This document shows positions 9,672 through 22,356 of a stretch of DNA of 64,000 bases, in pieces. The notes below the pieces were generated by a model. It saw nothing but the letters and a program-made list of their open reading frames with translations. It was not told the origin of the DNA and did no database searches. Position 1 is the first letter of the stretch, and each line of letters begins with the position of its first letter. The stretch is taken from positions 9,622,501 to 9,686,500 of the forward strand of contig CM060833.1 in assembly GCA_030762175.1 (NCBI GenBank), in the 5' to 3' direction. This DNA comes from Metallyticus violacea (Eukaryota > Arthropoda > Insecta > Mantodea > Metallyticidae). The translations under genes and the position numbers were made by a program.

Positions 9672-11016
9672 TTAAAAAAAAAAACTTTTGCAACAAACCT
9701 ATCCATTGTCGGACAATAATGTCTACAAAGATGTATCTAACGCACTTGGCAACAATGAACTATAAGCTATCAAAATATGCCAAGAGCAAATTTGAACTTG
9801 CATAATCACGGTCGTACAGCCGCCTGTGGTGCCTCAGTAGTAAAAACGGGCGTTTAACACTATTCAAAATAAACGGTCGTTTATTTCAGTTTAGTTCAGT
9901 TCGGTCCTGTGTCAATAGGTAATGAAAAATCATTAATATTTCTAAAGAAAACTTTACGTTCTACATTTTCATACGGTATGAGCAGGTGAAAGAGTGGAAA
10001 AAATCCACCTGGACTTGGTAGCTGTTCATGGTGATCAAGTGTATTCATTTGATATCATTGGAAGATGAATTCGATCATTTGAAGAAGGGCGAGAGACTTG
10101 GAAAGACAACCCTCGCTCTGGCCGGCCACGGGAAACTGTGAACGAGAGAATATTTTAAAGAGTGAGGAATTTGGTGGAGGAAATGCTAAGTCTGGTATCA
10201 GTCGCAGCATTGAAAATACTCCATGAACATTTAAAACGGAAAAAAATCTGTGGCAAAATGGGTCTCCACGTTCCCTAACCAATAAAGAGAAGAAGAGGAG
10301 AAAGGAATGAGCAAGGAAACTGCTGAGCATGTTTGCACCAAATGGTTCTAAATGTTTGATAGATATTTGCACTGGTGATGAAAGTTGGTTTTATTTCTAT
10401 ACCTCCCCAAATAAAACTCAGAACTGCGTGTGGGTAAACGAGAATGAGCCAAGACCAGACAAGATTTTCGTTCTCGGAAGCGAATGTTCACCGTTTTCTT
10501 CAACTATGAATGACCATTAGTGATTGGCTATATGCCAGAAAGAATTACAATCAATGGAGAATAGTATGGGACTTATATTTTGGATTCTTTATTTGAAGAG
10601 CTGAGGCGGCGGCGTCCAAAGACAGGAACTTCAAGTCTGTTGCTTTTGCACGACAATGTGTCTCCTCACAGAACAGCTGCAAATTTGAGGAAACTGATAG
10701 TTGCCAAAATTCAGTTGCTTGGCCATCCACCCTACAGCCCTGACCTTGCACCGTGCGATTTCTGATTGTTTCCTCAAGTGAAATCTTACATTGCTGGAAA
10801 ATCTTTTAAACGTGTGCAGGGCCTTGCTCGAGCAATAAATTTAGTTCTGTTGACAATATCTCAGTCAGTGCTTTTGACAAGTGGTTGCGCCGTCTACAAC
10901 TGTGTGTGTGGAGAGAGATGGAGAGTACTTTGAAGGTTTGTGGGCATAAATTGTCGAATTCAGTTCTTAGCTTGGACTTTAAGGTGAAACTTGTAAAACT
11001 TTTCCAATGTCCGTCG
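9672..11016 (+). mobile_element. mariner-D, copy 1
   Basis: This copy aligns along its length with the minus-strand copy at 57288-58570. It retains TGDESWFYFYTSPNKT (first Asp), ELRRRRPKTGTSSLLLLHDN (second Asp) and GHPPYSPDLAPCDF (third Asp, DD34D spacing), after which a TGA interrupts where the partner reads Trp. Frameshifts lie near 10200-10330 and near 10440. The 3' end closes at CCGTCG next to TA at 11017. The left terminus (AACTTTTGCAACAAACC) is near 9672 and is eroded. A 3' piece of SINE-A sits in its 5' untranslated part at 9821. Confidence 0.8.
9821..9872 (+). mobile_element. SINE-A 3'-end fragment inside mariner-D
   Basis: Only CCGCCTGTGGTGCCTCAGTA and the following GGGCG-TTTAACACTATTCA are present. 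This segment is absent at the corresponding place of the copy at 57288-58570, so it arrived after mariner-D or replaced part of its 5' region. Confidence 0.7.
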
Positions 11017-11582
11017 TAATTGCATAAAATCTTTAAACTGGCATTTATGAATACTAAATCTGTTCAGAAATCGTGAATCTGTTATAGATGATAGTCGATT
11101 TACTCACTAATGCCAACTGAGAAAAACTTAATAGAGATTCAACAATACTGGTTGGATGCACAGCACGCACACTCTTATTATTATAGCAGTATGTTTTCAT
11201 AGTTCCAGCTTGTGCCACATTTAATATGAAGGTCGATCATCTGGAATAGTTAGTTCTTTTTGTGGTATGATTGTTGGTTGTTGCAATTAATCGATTCTTG
11301 TTCAAGGTTTTGGGGGAAAATAATTGGAATCACTGAGAAGACAAATTCACGTCCATGCGATAAAATTGTTTCGGTAAAAAAGTATAATATATGTCCTATT
11401 GGCTCAGATGGCTTGAATTTTAAAATTTCGTTACATTTCATTGGTAGAAAATATGATGGTATTTCATAAGTAAAATTATCCTTATTATAATAATAGTTGG
11501 GTTTTTTTCACTCTATTTCCTATCATCTAATGTTGCTTAGGTGTCATACATATATATCTATTCATTTATTTTATGACTGTGC
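11017..11582. other. no recognised feature
   Basis: Overlapping frames of 63-69 codons on both strands at 11250-11469 mirror each other and match nothing known to me. No repeat or RNA motif is seen. Confidence 0.4.
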
Positions 11583-11870
11583 CAGTCCTAATGGTAGAGT
11601 GGTAACCATACTGCCCTTATAAGATTCAAGGTCGCTGAATCAACCCTACTAGAGTCTATAATTTTTAGGGCGTAGGAATCTTAAGTATGGCTTCCTTCGG
11701 GAGGGATTTTAAACTCATTGGTCCCGTGTCGTACATTTACGGCACGTAAAAGAACCTAAAACCTGAAAGAAGAGGCCTCTGAGCAAAATTTATCGGTCGC
11801 TTCACACACTGAATTGAATGGGATGCTAATAACTTAAGTGTGTTAAAGATTTCTTTAAATAAACAAAAAA
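11583..11870 (+). mobile_element. SINE-B, diverged copy
   Basis: SINE-B has a head like an Asp-, Val- or Gly-type tRNA. Here box A is GGTAGAGTGG and box B is eroded (GGTCGCTGAATCAACC). The body is clear: TATGGCTTCCTTCGGGAGGG, CCGTGTCGTACATTTACGGC, then AGGCCTCTGAGCAAAATTT and a tail of TAAATAAACAAAAAAA. It is the most diverged SINE-B in the window, hence probably the oldest. Confidence 0.75.
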
Positions 11871-12439
11871 ATATAATTTTGTTGGGAGTAAGAAATGGCT
11901 CCATCATCTTAACTCTGACAGGCAAAATAACAATACGTTTTGTAGTTGTAAACAACAGGTTTTAGCAACACTATCTGAAAGTCTCACCGAGAAAACTATG
12001 ATAATAGACACGTACTGACTGGAAAATATTGCTGTCTCATGTCTGTTCCACCAAGCTGTTTAACGGGTGATGCCGTCACAGTGCACTGGTCACTTTCTGT
12101 ACCAGGAATGCATTGTTTACGTTAAGTTGGTCCACATACCTGTTCTGCCTATGGAGAAGCTCTCTTACTGTGAATATTTGGGCCGTTACGTTACACAGCC
12201 TGTTGCTCGTTAGACATTGTCTCGGGTTCATCCCCCACAATAATTGGTGTTGGATCCGGAGATCATGGGCGTGTGAGCACTTGTTTTATTTTGCAGGAAA
12301 CGGCGGATGTTTGAGCAGGGATACTATCCTGCCGGAACTACACTCAGCGGCAGGATGTTTGTCATTATTTTTATGTTGAGAACATAAATGCACGGCAAAT
12401 TTAGGAACTAAGAAAACTAAATTCCCTTCAACATTCATT
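11871..12439. other. no recognised feature
   Basis: From 12050 to 12370 GC content rises a little and an 88-codon frame (12113-12379) is present, but it has no recognisable domain. The satellite begins at about 12440. Confidence 0.35.
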
Positions 12440-15400
12440 TAATAGTACCAGTTAATTTATCCATATTCGTTGTTCTAGTTCATGATCTCTTCTAATATTA
12501 ATAACAATATTAATTAAGATTCGTCGTGTAACAGCTCGTTTATTCATATATGTTACAACTCATAACCACCTCTGATATTAATAGTGCTGTTGATATTTCC
12601 ACATTCGTGTTCTAAATCATAACCATCTGTAGTAATATTACTGTTAATAAAATCGGTCATGTATCAGCTGATTTATGTATATTCGTTGTTATAAGTCATG
12701 ACCACCTCTAGTGTTAATATAATTGTTATTAAAGGTCGGTCATGTATCAGCTGATTTTTCCACATTTGTTGTTCTAAGTCATGACCATCTCTAGTAATAG
12801 TACTATTAATAAAGGTGGGTCATGTATCAGCTGATTTATATATATTCGTTGTTCTAAGTCATGATCACCTCTAGTATTAATATTACTGTTAATAAAGGTG
12901 GTCATGTATCAGCTGATTTATCTATATTCGTTGTTCTAAGTCATGACCACCTCTAGTATTAATATTACTGTTAATAAAGGTGGTCAGGTATCAGCTGATT
13001 TATCTATATTCCTTGTTCTAAGACATGACCACCTCTAGTATCAATAGTACTGTTAATAAGGGTAGGTCATGTATCAGCTAATTTATCTATATTCGTTATT
13101 CTAAGTCATGATCACCTCTAGTATTAATATTACTGTTAATAAGGGTGGTCATGTATCAGCTGATTTATCTATATTTGTTGTTCTAATGCATGATCACTTC
13201 TAGTATTACTGACACTGATAATAAAAGTCGGTCATGTATCAGCTGATTTATCCATTTCATTGTTCTAAGTCATGACCACCTCTAGTGTTAATGGTACTGT
13301 TAATACAGGAAGATCACGTATCAAGTGATTTATCTATATTCGTTGTTATAAGTCATGATCACCTCTAGTATTAATATTACTGTTAATAAAGGCGGTCAGG
13401 TATCAGCTGATTTATCTATATTCGTTGTTCTAAGTCATGACCACCTCTAGTATGAATATTACTGTTAATAAAGGTGGTCATGTATCAGCTGATTTATCTA
13501 CATTCGTTGTTCTAAGTCATGATCACCTCTAGCATTAATAGTACTGTTAATAAAGGTGGCCATGTATCAGCTGATTCATCTATATTCGTTTTTCTAAGTA
13601 ATGATTACCTCTAGTATTAATATTACTGCTAATAAAGGTGACCATGTATCTGCTGATTTATCTATATTCGTTGTTCTAAGTCATGACCACCTCTAGTATT
13701 AATATTACTCTTAATAAAGGTGGCCATGTATCAGCTGATTTATCTATATTCGTTGTTCTAAGTCATGACCACCTCTAGTATTAATATTACTGTTAATAAA
13801 GGTGGTCATGTATCAGCTGATTTATCTATATTCGTTGTTCTAAGTCATGACCACCTCTAGTATTAATATTACTGTTAATAAAGGTGGCCATGTATCAGCT
13901 GATTTATCTATATTCGTTTTTCTAAGTAATGATTACCTCTAGTATTAATATTACTGCTAATAAAGGTGACCATGTATCAGCTGATTTATCTATATTCGTT
14001 GTTCTAAGTCATGACCACCTCTAGTATTAATATTACTGTTAATAAAGATGGCCATGTATCAGCTGATTTATCTATATTCGTTGTTCTAAGGCATGATAAC
14101 CTCTAGTATTAATATTACTGTTAATAAAGGTGGTCATGTATCAACTGATTTATCTATATTCGTTGTTCTAAGTCATGATAACCTCTAGTATTACTATTAC
14201 TGTTAATAAAGGTGGCCATGTATCAGCTGATTTATCTATATTCGTTGTTCTAAGTCACGACCACCTCTAGTATTAATAGTACTGTTAATAAAGGTGATCA
14301 TGTATCAGCTGATTTATCTATATTCCTTGTTTTAAGTCATGATCACCTCTAGTATTAATAGTACTGTTAATAACGGTGGCCATGTATCAGCTGATTTATC
14401 TATATTCGTTGTTCTAAGTCATGACCACCTCTAGTATTAATATTACTGTTAATAGGGGTGGTCATGTATCAACTGATTTATCTATATTCATTGTTCTAAG
14501 TCATAACCACCTCTAGTATTAATATTACTGTTAATAAAGGTGGCCATGTATCAGCTGATTTATCTATATTCGTTGTTCTAAGTCATGACCACCTCTAGTA
14601 TGAATATTACTGTTAATAAAGGTGGCCTAGTATCAGCTGTTTTATCTATATTCGTTGTTCTAAGTCATGACCACCTCTAGTATTAATATTACTGTTAATA
14701 AAGGTGGCCATGTATCAGCTGATTTATCTATATTCGTTGTTCTAAGTCATCCACCTCTAGTATTAATATAACTGTTAATAAAGGTGGTCTTGTATGCACT
14801 GATTTATCTATATTCCTATGTTCTAAGTCATGATAACCTCTGGTATTAATATTACTGTTAATAAAGATGGTCATGTATCAGCTGATTTATCTATATTCGT
14901 TGTTCTAAGTCACGACCACCTGTAGTATTAATATTACTGTTAATAATGATGGTCATGTATCAACTGATTTATCTATATTCGTTGTTCTAAGTCATGGCCA
15001 CCTCTAGTGTTAATAATACTCTTAATAAAGATGGTCATGTATCAGCTGATTTATCTATATTCGTTGTTCTAAGTCACGACCACCTCTAGTATTAATATTA
15101 CCGTTAATAAAGATGGTCATGTATCAACTGATTTATCTATATTCGTTGTTCTAAGTCATGGCCACCTCTAGTATTAATATTACTGTTAATAAAGATGGTC
15201 ATGTATGAGCTGATTAATCTATATTCGTTGTTCTAAGTCATGACCACCTCTAGTATTAATAGTACTGTTAATAAAGGTGGCCATGTATCAGCTGATTTAT
15301 CTATATTCGTTGTTCTAAGTCATGATCACCTCTAGTATTAATATTACTGTTAATAAAGGTGGTCATGTATGAGCTGATTTATCTATATTCGTTTTTCTAA

Positions 15401-17047
15401 GTAATAATCACCTCTAATATTAATATTACTGTTAATAAAGGTGGCCATGTATCAGCTGATTTATCTATATTCGTTGTTCTAAGTCATGTAAACCTCTAGT
15501 ATTAATAGTACTGTTAATAAAGGTGGTCATATATCAGCTAATTTATCTATATTCGTTGTTCTAAGTCAACTCCACCTCTAGTATTAATATTACTGTTAAT
15601 AAAGGTGGTCATGTATCAGCTGATTTATCTATATTTGTTGTTCTAAGTCATGACTATCTCTAGTATTAATATTACTGTTAATAAAGGTCGGTCATGTATC
15701 AGCTGATTTATCTATATTTGTTGTTCTAAGTCATGACTATCTCTAGTATTAATATTACTGTTAATAAAGGTCGGTCATGTATCAGCTGATTTATCTATAT
15801 TCGTTGTTCTAAGTCATGACCACCTCTAGTATTAATATTACTGTTAATAAAGGTCGGTCATGTATCAGCTGATTTATCTATATTCGTTGTTCTAAGTCAT
15901 GACCACCTCTAGTATTAATATAACTGTTAATAAAGGTAGGTCATGTATCAGCTGATTTATCTATATTCGTTGTTCTAAGTCATGATCACCTCTAGTATTA
16001 ATATTACTGTTAATAAAGGTCGGTCATGTATCAGCTGATTTATCTATATTCGTTGTTCTAAGTCATGACCACCTCTAGTATTAATATAACTGTTAATAAA
16101 GGTAGGTCATGTATCAGCTGATTTATCTATATTCGTTGTTCTAAGTCATGACCACCTCTAGTATTAATATTACTGTTAATAAAGGTAGGTCATGTATCAG
16201 CTGATTTATCTATATTCGTTGTTCTAAGTCATGACCACCTCTAGTATTAATATTACTGTTAATAAAGATGGTCATGTATCAGCTGATTTATCTGTATTCG
16301 TTTTTCTAAGTCATGACCACCTCTAGTATTAATATTACTGTTAATAAAGGTGGTCATGTATCAGCTGATTTATCTATATTCGTTGTTCTAAGTCATGACC
16401 ACCTCTAGTATTAATATTACTGTTAATAAAGATGGTCATGTATCAGCTGATTTATCTGTATTCGTTGTTCTAAGTCATGACCACCTCTAGTATTAATATT
16501 ACTGTTAATAAAGGTGGTCATGTATCAGCTGATTTATCTATATTCGTTGTTCTAAGTCATGGCCACCTCTAGTATTAATATTACTGTTAATAAAGGTGGC
16601 CATGTATCAGCTGATTTATCTATATTCGTTGTTCTAAGTCATGATCACCTCTAGTATTAATATTACTGTTAATAAAGATGGTCATGTATCAGCGGATTTA
16701 TCTATATTCGTTGTTCTAAGTCATGACCACCTCTAGTATTAATATTACTGTTAATAAAGGTGGTCATGTATCAGCTGATTTATCTACATTCGTTGTTCTA
16801 AGTCATGACCACCTCTAGTATTAATAGTACTGTTAATAAAGGTGGTCATGTATCAGCTGATTTATCTATATTCGTTGTTCTAAGTTATGATCACCTCTAG
16901 TATTAATATTACTGTTAATAAAGGTCGGTCATGTATCAGCTGATTTATCTATATTCGTTGTTCTAAGTTATGATCACCTCTAGTATTAATATTACTGTTA
17001 ATAAAGGTAGGTCATGTATCAGCTGATTTATCTATATTTGTTGTTAT
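12440..17047 (+). repeat. 82-bp satellite array, about 56 units
   Basis: The unit is 82 bases, measured for example between CTCTAGTATT at 16321 and 16403, with some 83-base units where GGTCGG replaces GGTGG. Each unit holds CATGACCACCT and, 25 bases on, its exact inverse AGGTGGTCATG. Between them lie TATTAA and TTAATA around an eight-base loop, so each unit can fold into a 47-base hairpin. The remaining 35 bases contain the palindrome TCAGCTGA. Units near 12440-12700 are badly diverged and central ones are nearly identical, as expected from unequal exchange. No unit contains a long reading frame. There are no unique spacers, so it is not a CRISPR array. Confidence 0.95.
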
Positions 17048-17099
17048 ACCTATATATTAATTGGACATTTCTGTACTGAGCATAAGGTGCAACCTAATG

Positions 17100-17962
17100 A
17101 ATGTTCAATATTGTTCTCCCTCCTCCATTTAAAGCAATTCTCCCATCTCGAGAAGATTGGAGGGAAGGGATCACGTAACATTGAACGTGACCAACTTGTA
17201 TGGTTTACCGATGATCCCGTATAGGGACACAATCAGGTGCTGGCGTACATGCCCTATTCCCAAGGACAAACCTTAGCATAAGACTTGGAAAACACTGCGT
17301 AGTTTCTCAGGCAGAAGTATTTACTATCCTGCACTGTGCTTTTCGAGGATTTGGTAAAGGTTACCGTGGTAAACGAATTCTCTGACATCAGGCAACTGCG
17401 GTGGGTTTCGGGGCATCGGGGCAATTATTGATATGAAAAAGGAAAGCATTTGGCAAAAAGGATACTGATACACCCTTTTTGGCTCTGAGGTTGGAATCAG
17501 TGCAAGTACTGCTAACACTACGGTAAAAACACCAACTAAGGTTCAATTCTATTCTGGACAAAAACAAACTAGGAAGCTTATCTTAGGTACTAGCAACACT
17601 CTCTCCTCATCTCTCCTAAAACTGGACAGAAGAGGAATAAGGAAAGAAGTTACACATGGTCACTTCAGGAAACATTTCTGTAAAGTGGAACTCTAAAGAT
17701 GAACACATTTGCAGATTGTTGATACAGGACGAGGTGACTGCCTCGCATATCCTGTTTAATTGCTCATTCCTGGTAAGAAACAGACTTACCTGGGGAACGG
17801 ACGCTAACATTGGAACTCAAAATACTGCAACTTGTTCAAGGAACAGATTTTGGGAAACTGAAAGGTCTCTTCCTATGGGAATGCACAGTAAGCATTCATT
17901 ATATGCTGACGTGTGGGAGGTCTACAAAACTGTTATCCAACTCCGGCTACCTAATCTAATCT
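17100..17962 (+). mobile_element. LINE (Jockey/R1/I-type) RNase H and C-terminal zinc-finger remnant
   Basis: Across frames the plus strand gives VWFTDD (the FTDGS start of RNase H), LGKHCVVSQAEVFTILHCA (the QAE helix of LINE RNase H), and then a 102-codon frame with CRLLIQDEVTASHILFNCSF. The last matches the C..C-H-C knuckle after RNase H in Jockey/R1/I-type elements, with one Cys lost. It ends in repeated CTAAT units (CTAATCTAATCTAAT), like a short LINE tail. The reverse transcriptase is absent. It sits at the right edge of the satellite and is followed by a short satellite-like remnant. Confidence 0.65.
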
Positions 17963-18845
17963 AATAGTACTGCTAATAAAGCTCTGTCTAAGCCATAAAT
18001 AGATTTGCACTTCCATTTCGGATGCGTTGTAACCCACCATCGCTAGGCTGCATGCGAAACTTGCATAATGCATCTTACCTAATGGAATGAGGTAGGCATA
18101 TCCGAAAATGATGGGCATTTGCTGCAGATGAGTGTAATGGGTGCGAATTTACGATTTGTTGTAGAAGTAATTTTCTGAGTCACTGCAAATGACAGATCGC
18201 AGCACGACTGTAAGTTAGCATTTGAATGGAATACTAACCAATTTCCTGCTTCACGAGAGTTCTGACTCACTCCCTTTTGTTGTGTGACAGTGACATCGGC
18301 GGTGAAAAGAAAGCCACTCCTTCGTAATTGTCAGGTGCATCAATTGAGGAATTGAAGGACACATCTTGGATTTTCCAACAAATGCTCTCGTGCAACATAT
18401 CGTTGACTTACTCATGTCTAATTTTCGATGCAAAAACGGATCTTATTTGCTCACATATATAAACAATATATTTGGAACTTAAAAGAAAAATTGGCCTAAA
18501 ACAAATGTCAAAATGTTATATCAATGACACTGTTATGCTTAATTCTGGCTTTTATTTACTAAATGACAGCTGATTTTAAAACTCCAATCCGTTTTTTTTC
18601 TACCATGTACCAATCTTTTGCAATTAGCAATTATATCTATAATGTTTTCACTGTAGTTGTGTGTATAGCTCTTGTTTCAAGCAATGGACTACTATGAAAT
18701 TCATTGTTTGACAACCATGACACGGATCTAACATACAACAATTGTTTTCTTATTTTCATTTCAATCCCTGGAAATTTAGTTCACTTATAGTTGTAGTAAG
18801 CATCTATTTTTGTATTAGCAGTTGTATTTCAAGTCTTACAGAAAG
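17963..18845. other. satellite remnant, then no recognised feature
   Basis: AGTACTGCTAATAAAG at about 17967 matches the satellite unit, suggesting the LINE piece interrupted the last unit. The remaining sequence to 18845 has only short frames without known motifs. Confidence 0.4.
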
Positions 18846-20430
18846 TGTAAAAATGACCCAGATAAATTTACCCATCTCTGTGGTAATTTTGTAGTTAGAA
18901 AGAGAAGACAGAACATTAAATGTGTTCATATGAGGTTTGGAAATCTGGTCAAAAATGGACTTCAAAAAAGTATGTCATACTTGCCTAGATCAAAAATGAA
19001 GTGAATGAAAGAAATCTAGTATGCCCTTTGCTGATCCAATGATCTGGCATGAACCTCGAAACCATGTGGTTGATTGCTGTTATTTATGTTACAGACTAGA
19101 ACACAAACAACATCAAGTGAAAGAAATCACTTATCCAAATCTGTTGTCAAAAAAGACTCATCCTACATGGTCCTAATCTTTCTGTGCCTTCTCCGTCAGA
19201 AGCATTTGGAATCATCTTTAGGTTCTGAAAGGAATTCTCAAGATAGTGAAAGTGACTTCGATGCAGTTCAAGAACAGGATATTCAACAACATCAACAGTT
19301 AACACAAACAGAAGAACTTGATGATTTGGCTATGGACTTCCAAAGGCTTCTGCTGAAATATTGGGATCCAGGTTAACAGAAAAAACTCCTGGCTCAGCAA
19401 ATGTCATTTTCTTGGGACAGACACCCTGAAGAGAAATTTGTTTCATATTTCTCTCAGGAACAGAAGCTTACACATTGTTATGGTATTCCTGGTTTAGTAA
19501 TTACCTTGAGAGCTGCAGAATACATTCCACGTGATTAGGGAATTTTTATAGACTCCTCGAAAATTAGTCTGAAACGTGGACTGTTGTATAATGGAAACAG
19601 AAATATGCATAACTTCCAGTTGCACATTCAGTTGACCTCAAGGAAACATATCAAAACTTAAAATTAGTTCTAGAAAAAGTCAAACAAGAAGAACATAAGT
19701 GTCAAGTGTGTGGACATTTAAAACCTATCGGCATGTTGCTAGGTCAACAATCAAGTTTCATACGTGAATGGGATAGTAGAGCCCTACCTGAATACTGAAC
19801 AAGAAAATATTGAAAGTAAAGAGACAATACAGTACCAGGAATGAAGAATGTAACTCATGAAAGTCTTGCGAACCCGAAAAATGTTCTATTGCCTGCTGTA
19901 TATATAAAATTAAACTTAACGAAGCAAATCGTGAAGGATTTAAACAAGGACGACAGCTGCTACAAATACACCTGCAATATCTAATATGTAATGCTAAAGT
20001 TAAAGAGGGAATATTTGTTGGATCAGAGATTAGGGGTTGTTTTATGATACCTTATTTAAAGAAACATAACAAGATACTGAAATTAATTTATTATCAAAGT
20101 ATCATTAAAAATTTTCTACGAAATTACAAGGATCAAAATTATAAAAATATTGTAGAAGATATGCTTGAGAAATTTTGGGGTGTAATATTCGTTTCAAACT
20201 AGATTTCCTACACTCTCGTTTGCACTTTTTCCCGGAAAAGCTTGGTTGTGGCATCGAGGAGCAGAATGAAAGATTTCTCCAGGACACAAAGGAGATTTAA
20301 AAACGTTATCAGGGAAAGTGGAATGTAAACTAGCGAACTACGGGCTGGTCATTAAAAGCAGATGAACCAAAGTTTTTAATAAAAGGAACCCTAAAAAGCT
20401 TTCATTTCAAGATATCAGATAAAGAACTAT
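18846..20430 (+). pseudogene. pseudogene of a multicopy arthropod protein family
   Basis: Read across all three frames, ordered blocks appear: RKCKNDPDKFTHLCGNFV (Cys-rich start), DFKKVCHTCLDQK, MPFADPMIWHEPRNHV, EITYPNLLSKKTHP, DSSKISLKRGLLYNGN, AHSVDLKETYQNLKLVLEKV, LLGQQSSFI.EWDSRA, KNVLLPAVYIKLNL, LDFLHSRLHFFPEKLGCGIE, EQNERFLQDTKEI and RYQGKWNVN. From memory these follow the order of a family found in many copies in insect and other invertebrate genomes and annotated as uncharacterised, probably transposon-related. About ten frameshifts or stops occur. The order is intact and nothing large is missing, so the copy decayed in place. Its function is not known to me. Confidence 0.7.
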
Positions 20431-20449
20431 GCCACTGTACAAATATAAT

Positions 20450-21470
20450 TGTTAATTAATAACTGAAATCGGTCAATGCCATTGAAATAAAGTAAGAAAA
20501 ATAGTTTCTTAAATTCAGCGAAATAAGAATGTTTGAAATGTGGGGTTTACCTGAAAATCGAAATTTAATGTGTGAGGATTTAAGTTAAAGTGAAAATTTA
20601 AAATTTTTGTTTTTCTGAACAAAACTCGGTATGTATCATTTAAATAAAACGAGAATAAAAATATTATCTGAAAATTTGCGAAATCAGAGTTTTAGTAATG
20701 GAGGTTTACTTAAAACCTAAAATTGAAAGTCGCTCTAGTGGCAGCAATATTTGTTTGTATGTTTTGTTTTGTTTTGTTTTGTTTTTTTTCGCAACTAAAC
20801 TCGGTATTGAATTTAAATGAGACAAGTAAAATAGTTGCTGAAAATCAGTGAAATAAGACCATTAGAAGGGAGATATACCTGAAAACGGAAATTTAAAAAT
20901 CGCTCTAGCATATGCAAGTTTTGTTTTTGTCAACTAAACTCTGTATATATTATTTAAATAAATTAATACTTTTCTTTTTCTGAAAATCAGTGAAGTCAGG
21001 CTATTATGAGGGGCGTTTTACCTGAAAGCCAAACTTTAAAAATCGCTCTAGCGGCACCAATATTTGGTTTTTACAACGAAACTCGATATATACCATTTAA
21101 ATAACTTAAGAAAAATGTTACCAGAAATTCAGCGAAACCCGACTATTAGGAGGAGGAGGGTGTACGTGAAAACCGACATTTGAAAAGCGCACTATCGGTA
21201 CCAAATTTTACTTTTTCTTAACGAAACTTGGTATATAAAATAGGAAAAATAAATTCTGAATTAATTGCACCATTAGAAAGGGGTATAACTGAAATTTAAA
21301 AATTGCTCTAGCGGCTGCAATTTTTGTTTTTTCTTAACGAAACTCGGTATATACCATTGAAAAAAAATAAGAAAACAGTTTCTGAAAATCAGCGAAATCG
21401 GACCATTAAGAATGAGGTGTGCCTGAAAACAGAATAAAAAGTGCTCCAGCGGCATCAATTTTCCGTTCAC
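20450..21470 (+). repeat. degenerate tandem repeat, composite family copy a
   Basis: About seven diverged units of roughly 130-170 bases share AATCAGCGAAAT, ACCATTAGGA, ACCTGAAAACCGAAATTTAA, ATCGCTCTAGCGGCACCAAT and ACGAAACTCGGTATATACC, then TTTAAATAA. The same unit occurs at 31560-32390 (minus), 36330-36560 (plus) and 62900-63310 (minus). The (TTTTG)n run at 20763-20785 is a local microsatellite in one unit. It has no coding potential. Confidence 0.8.
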
Positions 21471-21851
21471 ATATTCGACTGGCTGACAAATTCCTGCATG
21501 GCAGACTTTTAAGCTGCCCCTCGTTTAACCAATTAACCAGAGGAAGATATGCAGCTATAATAAAAATGAAACAAAGTAGGCATCCAAGTTACATGTAGTT
21601 ATATATAGTTCACAGTCTAAAGCGAATGACAGTTGAACGTTGACCTGGTTTGAATAATCACGCAATGATCTGATGCAGTCGATACAAGTCGCTGGGAAGA
21701 GAGAAGTAAAACTATTAACAGTTAAATTTAACGTGGGAATATGCAGGTAGACTTTATACAAACATTTTAGAAATGATTTCGCTCCACTCTCGTATTCATT
21801 CTAACAACGTTTTGCTACCTTCAGTCAATCAAAACACTACCATCCTCCCAG
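21471..21851. other. no recognised feature
   Basis: A 68-codon minus-strand frame at 21555-21761 is present with no known domain. Confidence 0.35.
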
Positions 21852-22035
21852 CATACATTCCACGGGTGGTCGAGGTCGTTAAGGCGCGGACTCGTGAGCG
21901 GTAGGTCTGAGGTTCGATTACCAACAGAACCGCCTCCTTGACTGAGATTTTTTCCAGGTTTTCCTCAGTCCTCATAAATGGAATAGACCTGGAATGCTTG
22001 TGGAAAACAAGCAAACAAAAACAAAACAAAAAATG
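21852..22035 (+). mobile_element. SINE-A, 3'-shortened copy
   Basis: Box A GTGGTCGAGGTCGTTAAGGC and box B GGTTCGATTAC are visible, followed by TTTTTTCCAGGTTTTCCTCAG and GACCTGGAATGCTT. Both the GGGGAGGTACC block and the 3' CCGCCTGTGG block are missing. It ends in an A-rich run near 22030. Confidence 0.75.
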
Positions 22036-22356
22036 TCCGAATTTATTATTGCATCAAGGGTAAAACAGCTAGATAGAAGAAGACGCTTGATACAGTTCCT
22101 GTATTCAACGCAACATTTTTCTGGGTGATAATTTTAACAACGTAATAGTTATGGATTATTGTGGGACAGCTTGAATTGGAGAAGCTAAAGGCAAAACCAG
22201 AAAGAGAAAGTGAGGCTTTTGTCAAGATTTTAAGATGTAAGCACACTTTTGTCATGTTCTTTGATAAAAATTGATATGGAAAGATTGTGAATACAAGCAG
22301 TGGCGCAGTGTATGTAACTTGTTTATAAAGATAAAGATAGCCTAATGTTGAAAAGT

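Noticed and set aside
12440..17047. CRISPR-like array of direct repeats
   Set aside because: Units are contiguous 82-bp repeats with no unique spacers, in animal DNA without cas genes.
12440..17047. Compensatory changes proving a conserved RNA stem in the satellite
   Set aside because: Only one clear double change was found by eye, and most substitutions break pairing.
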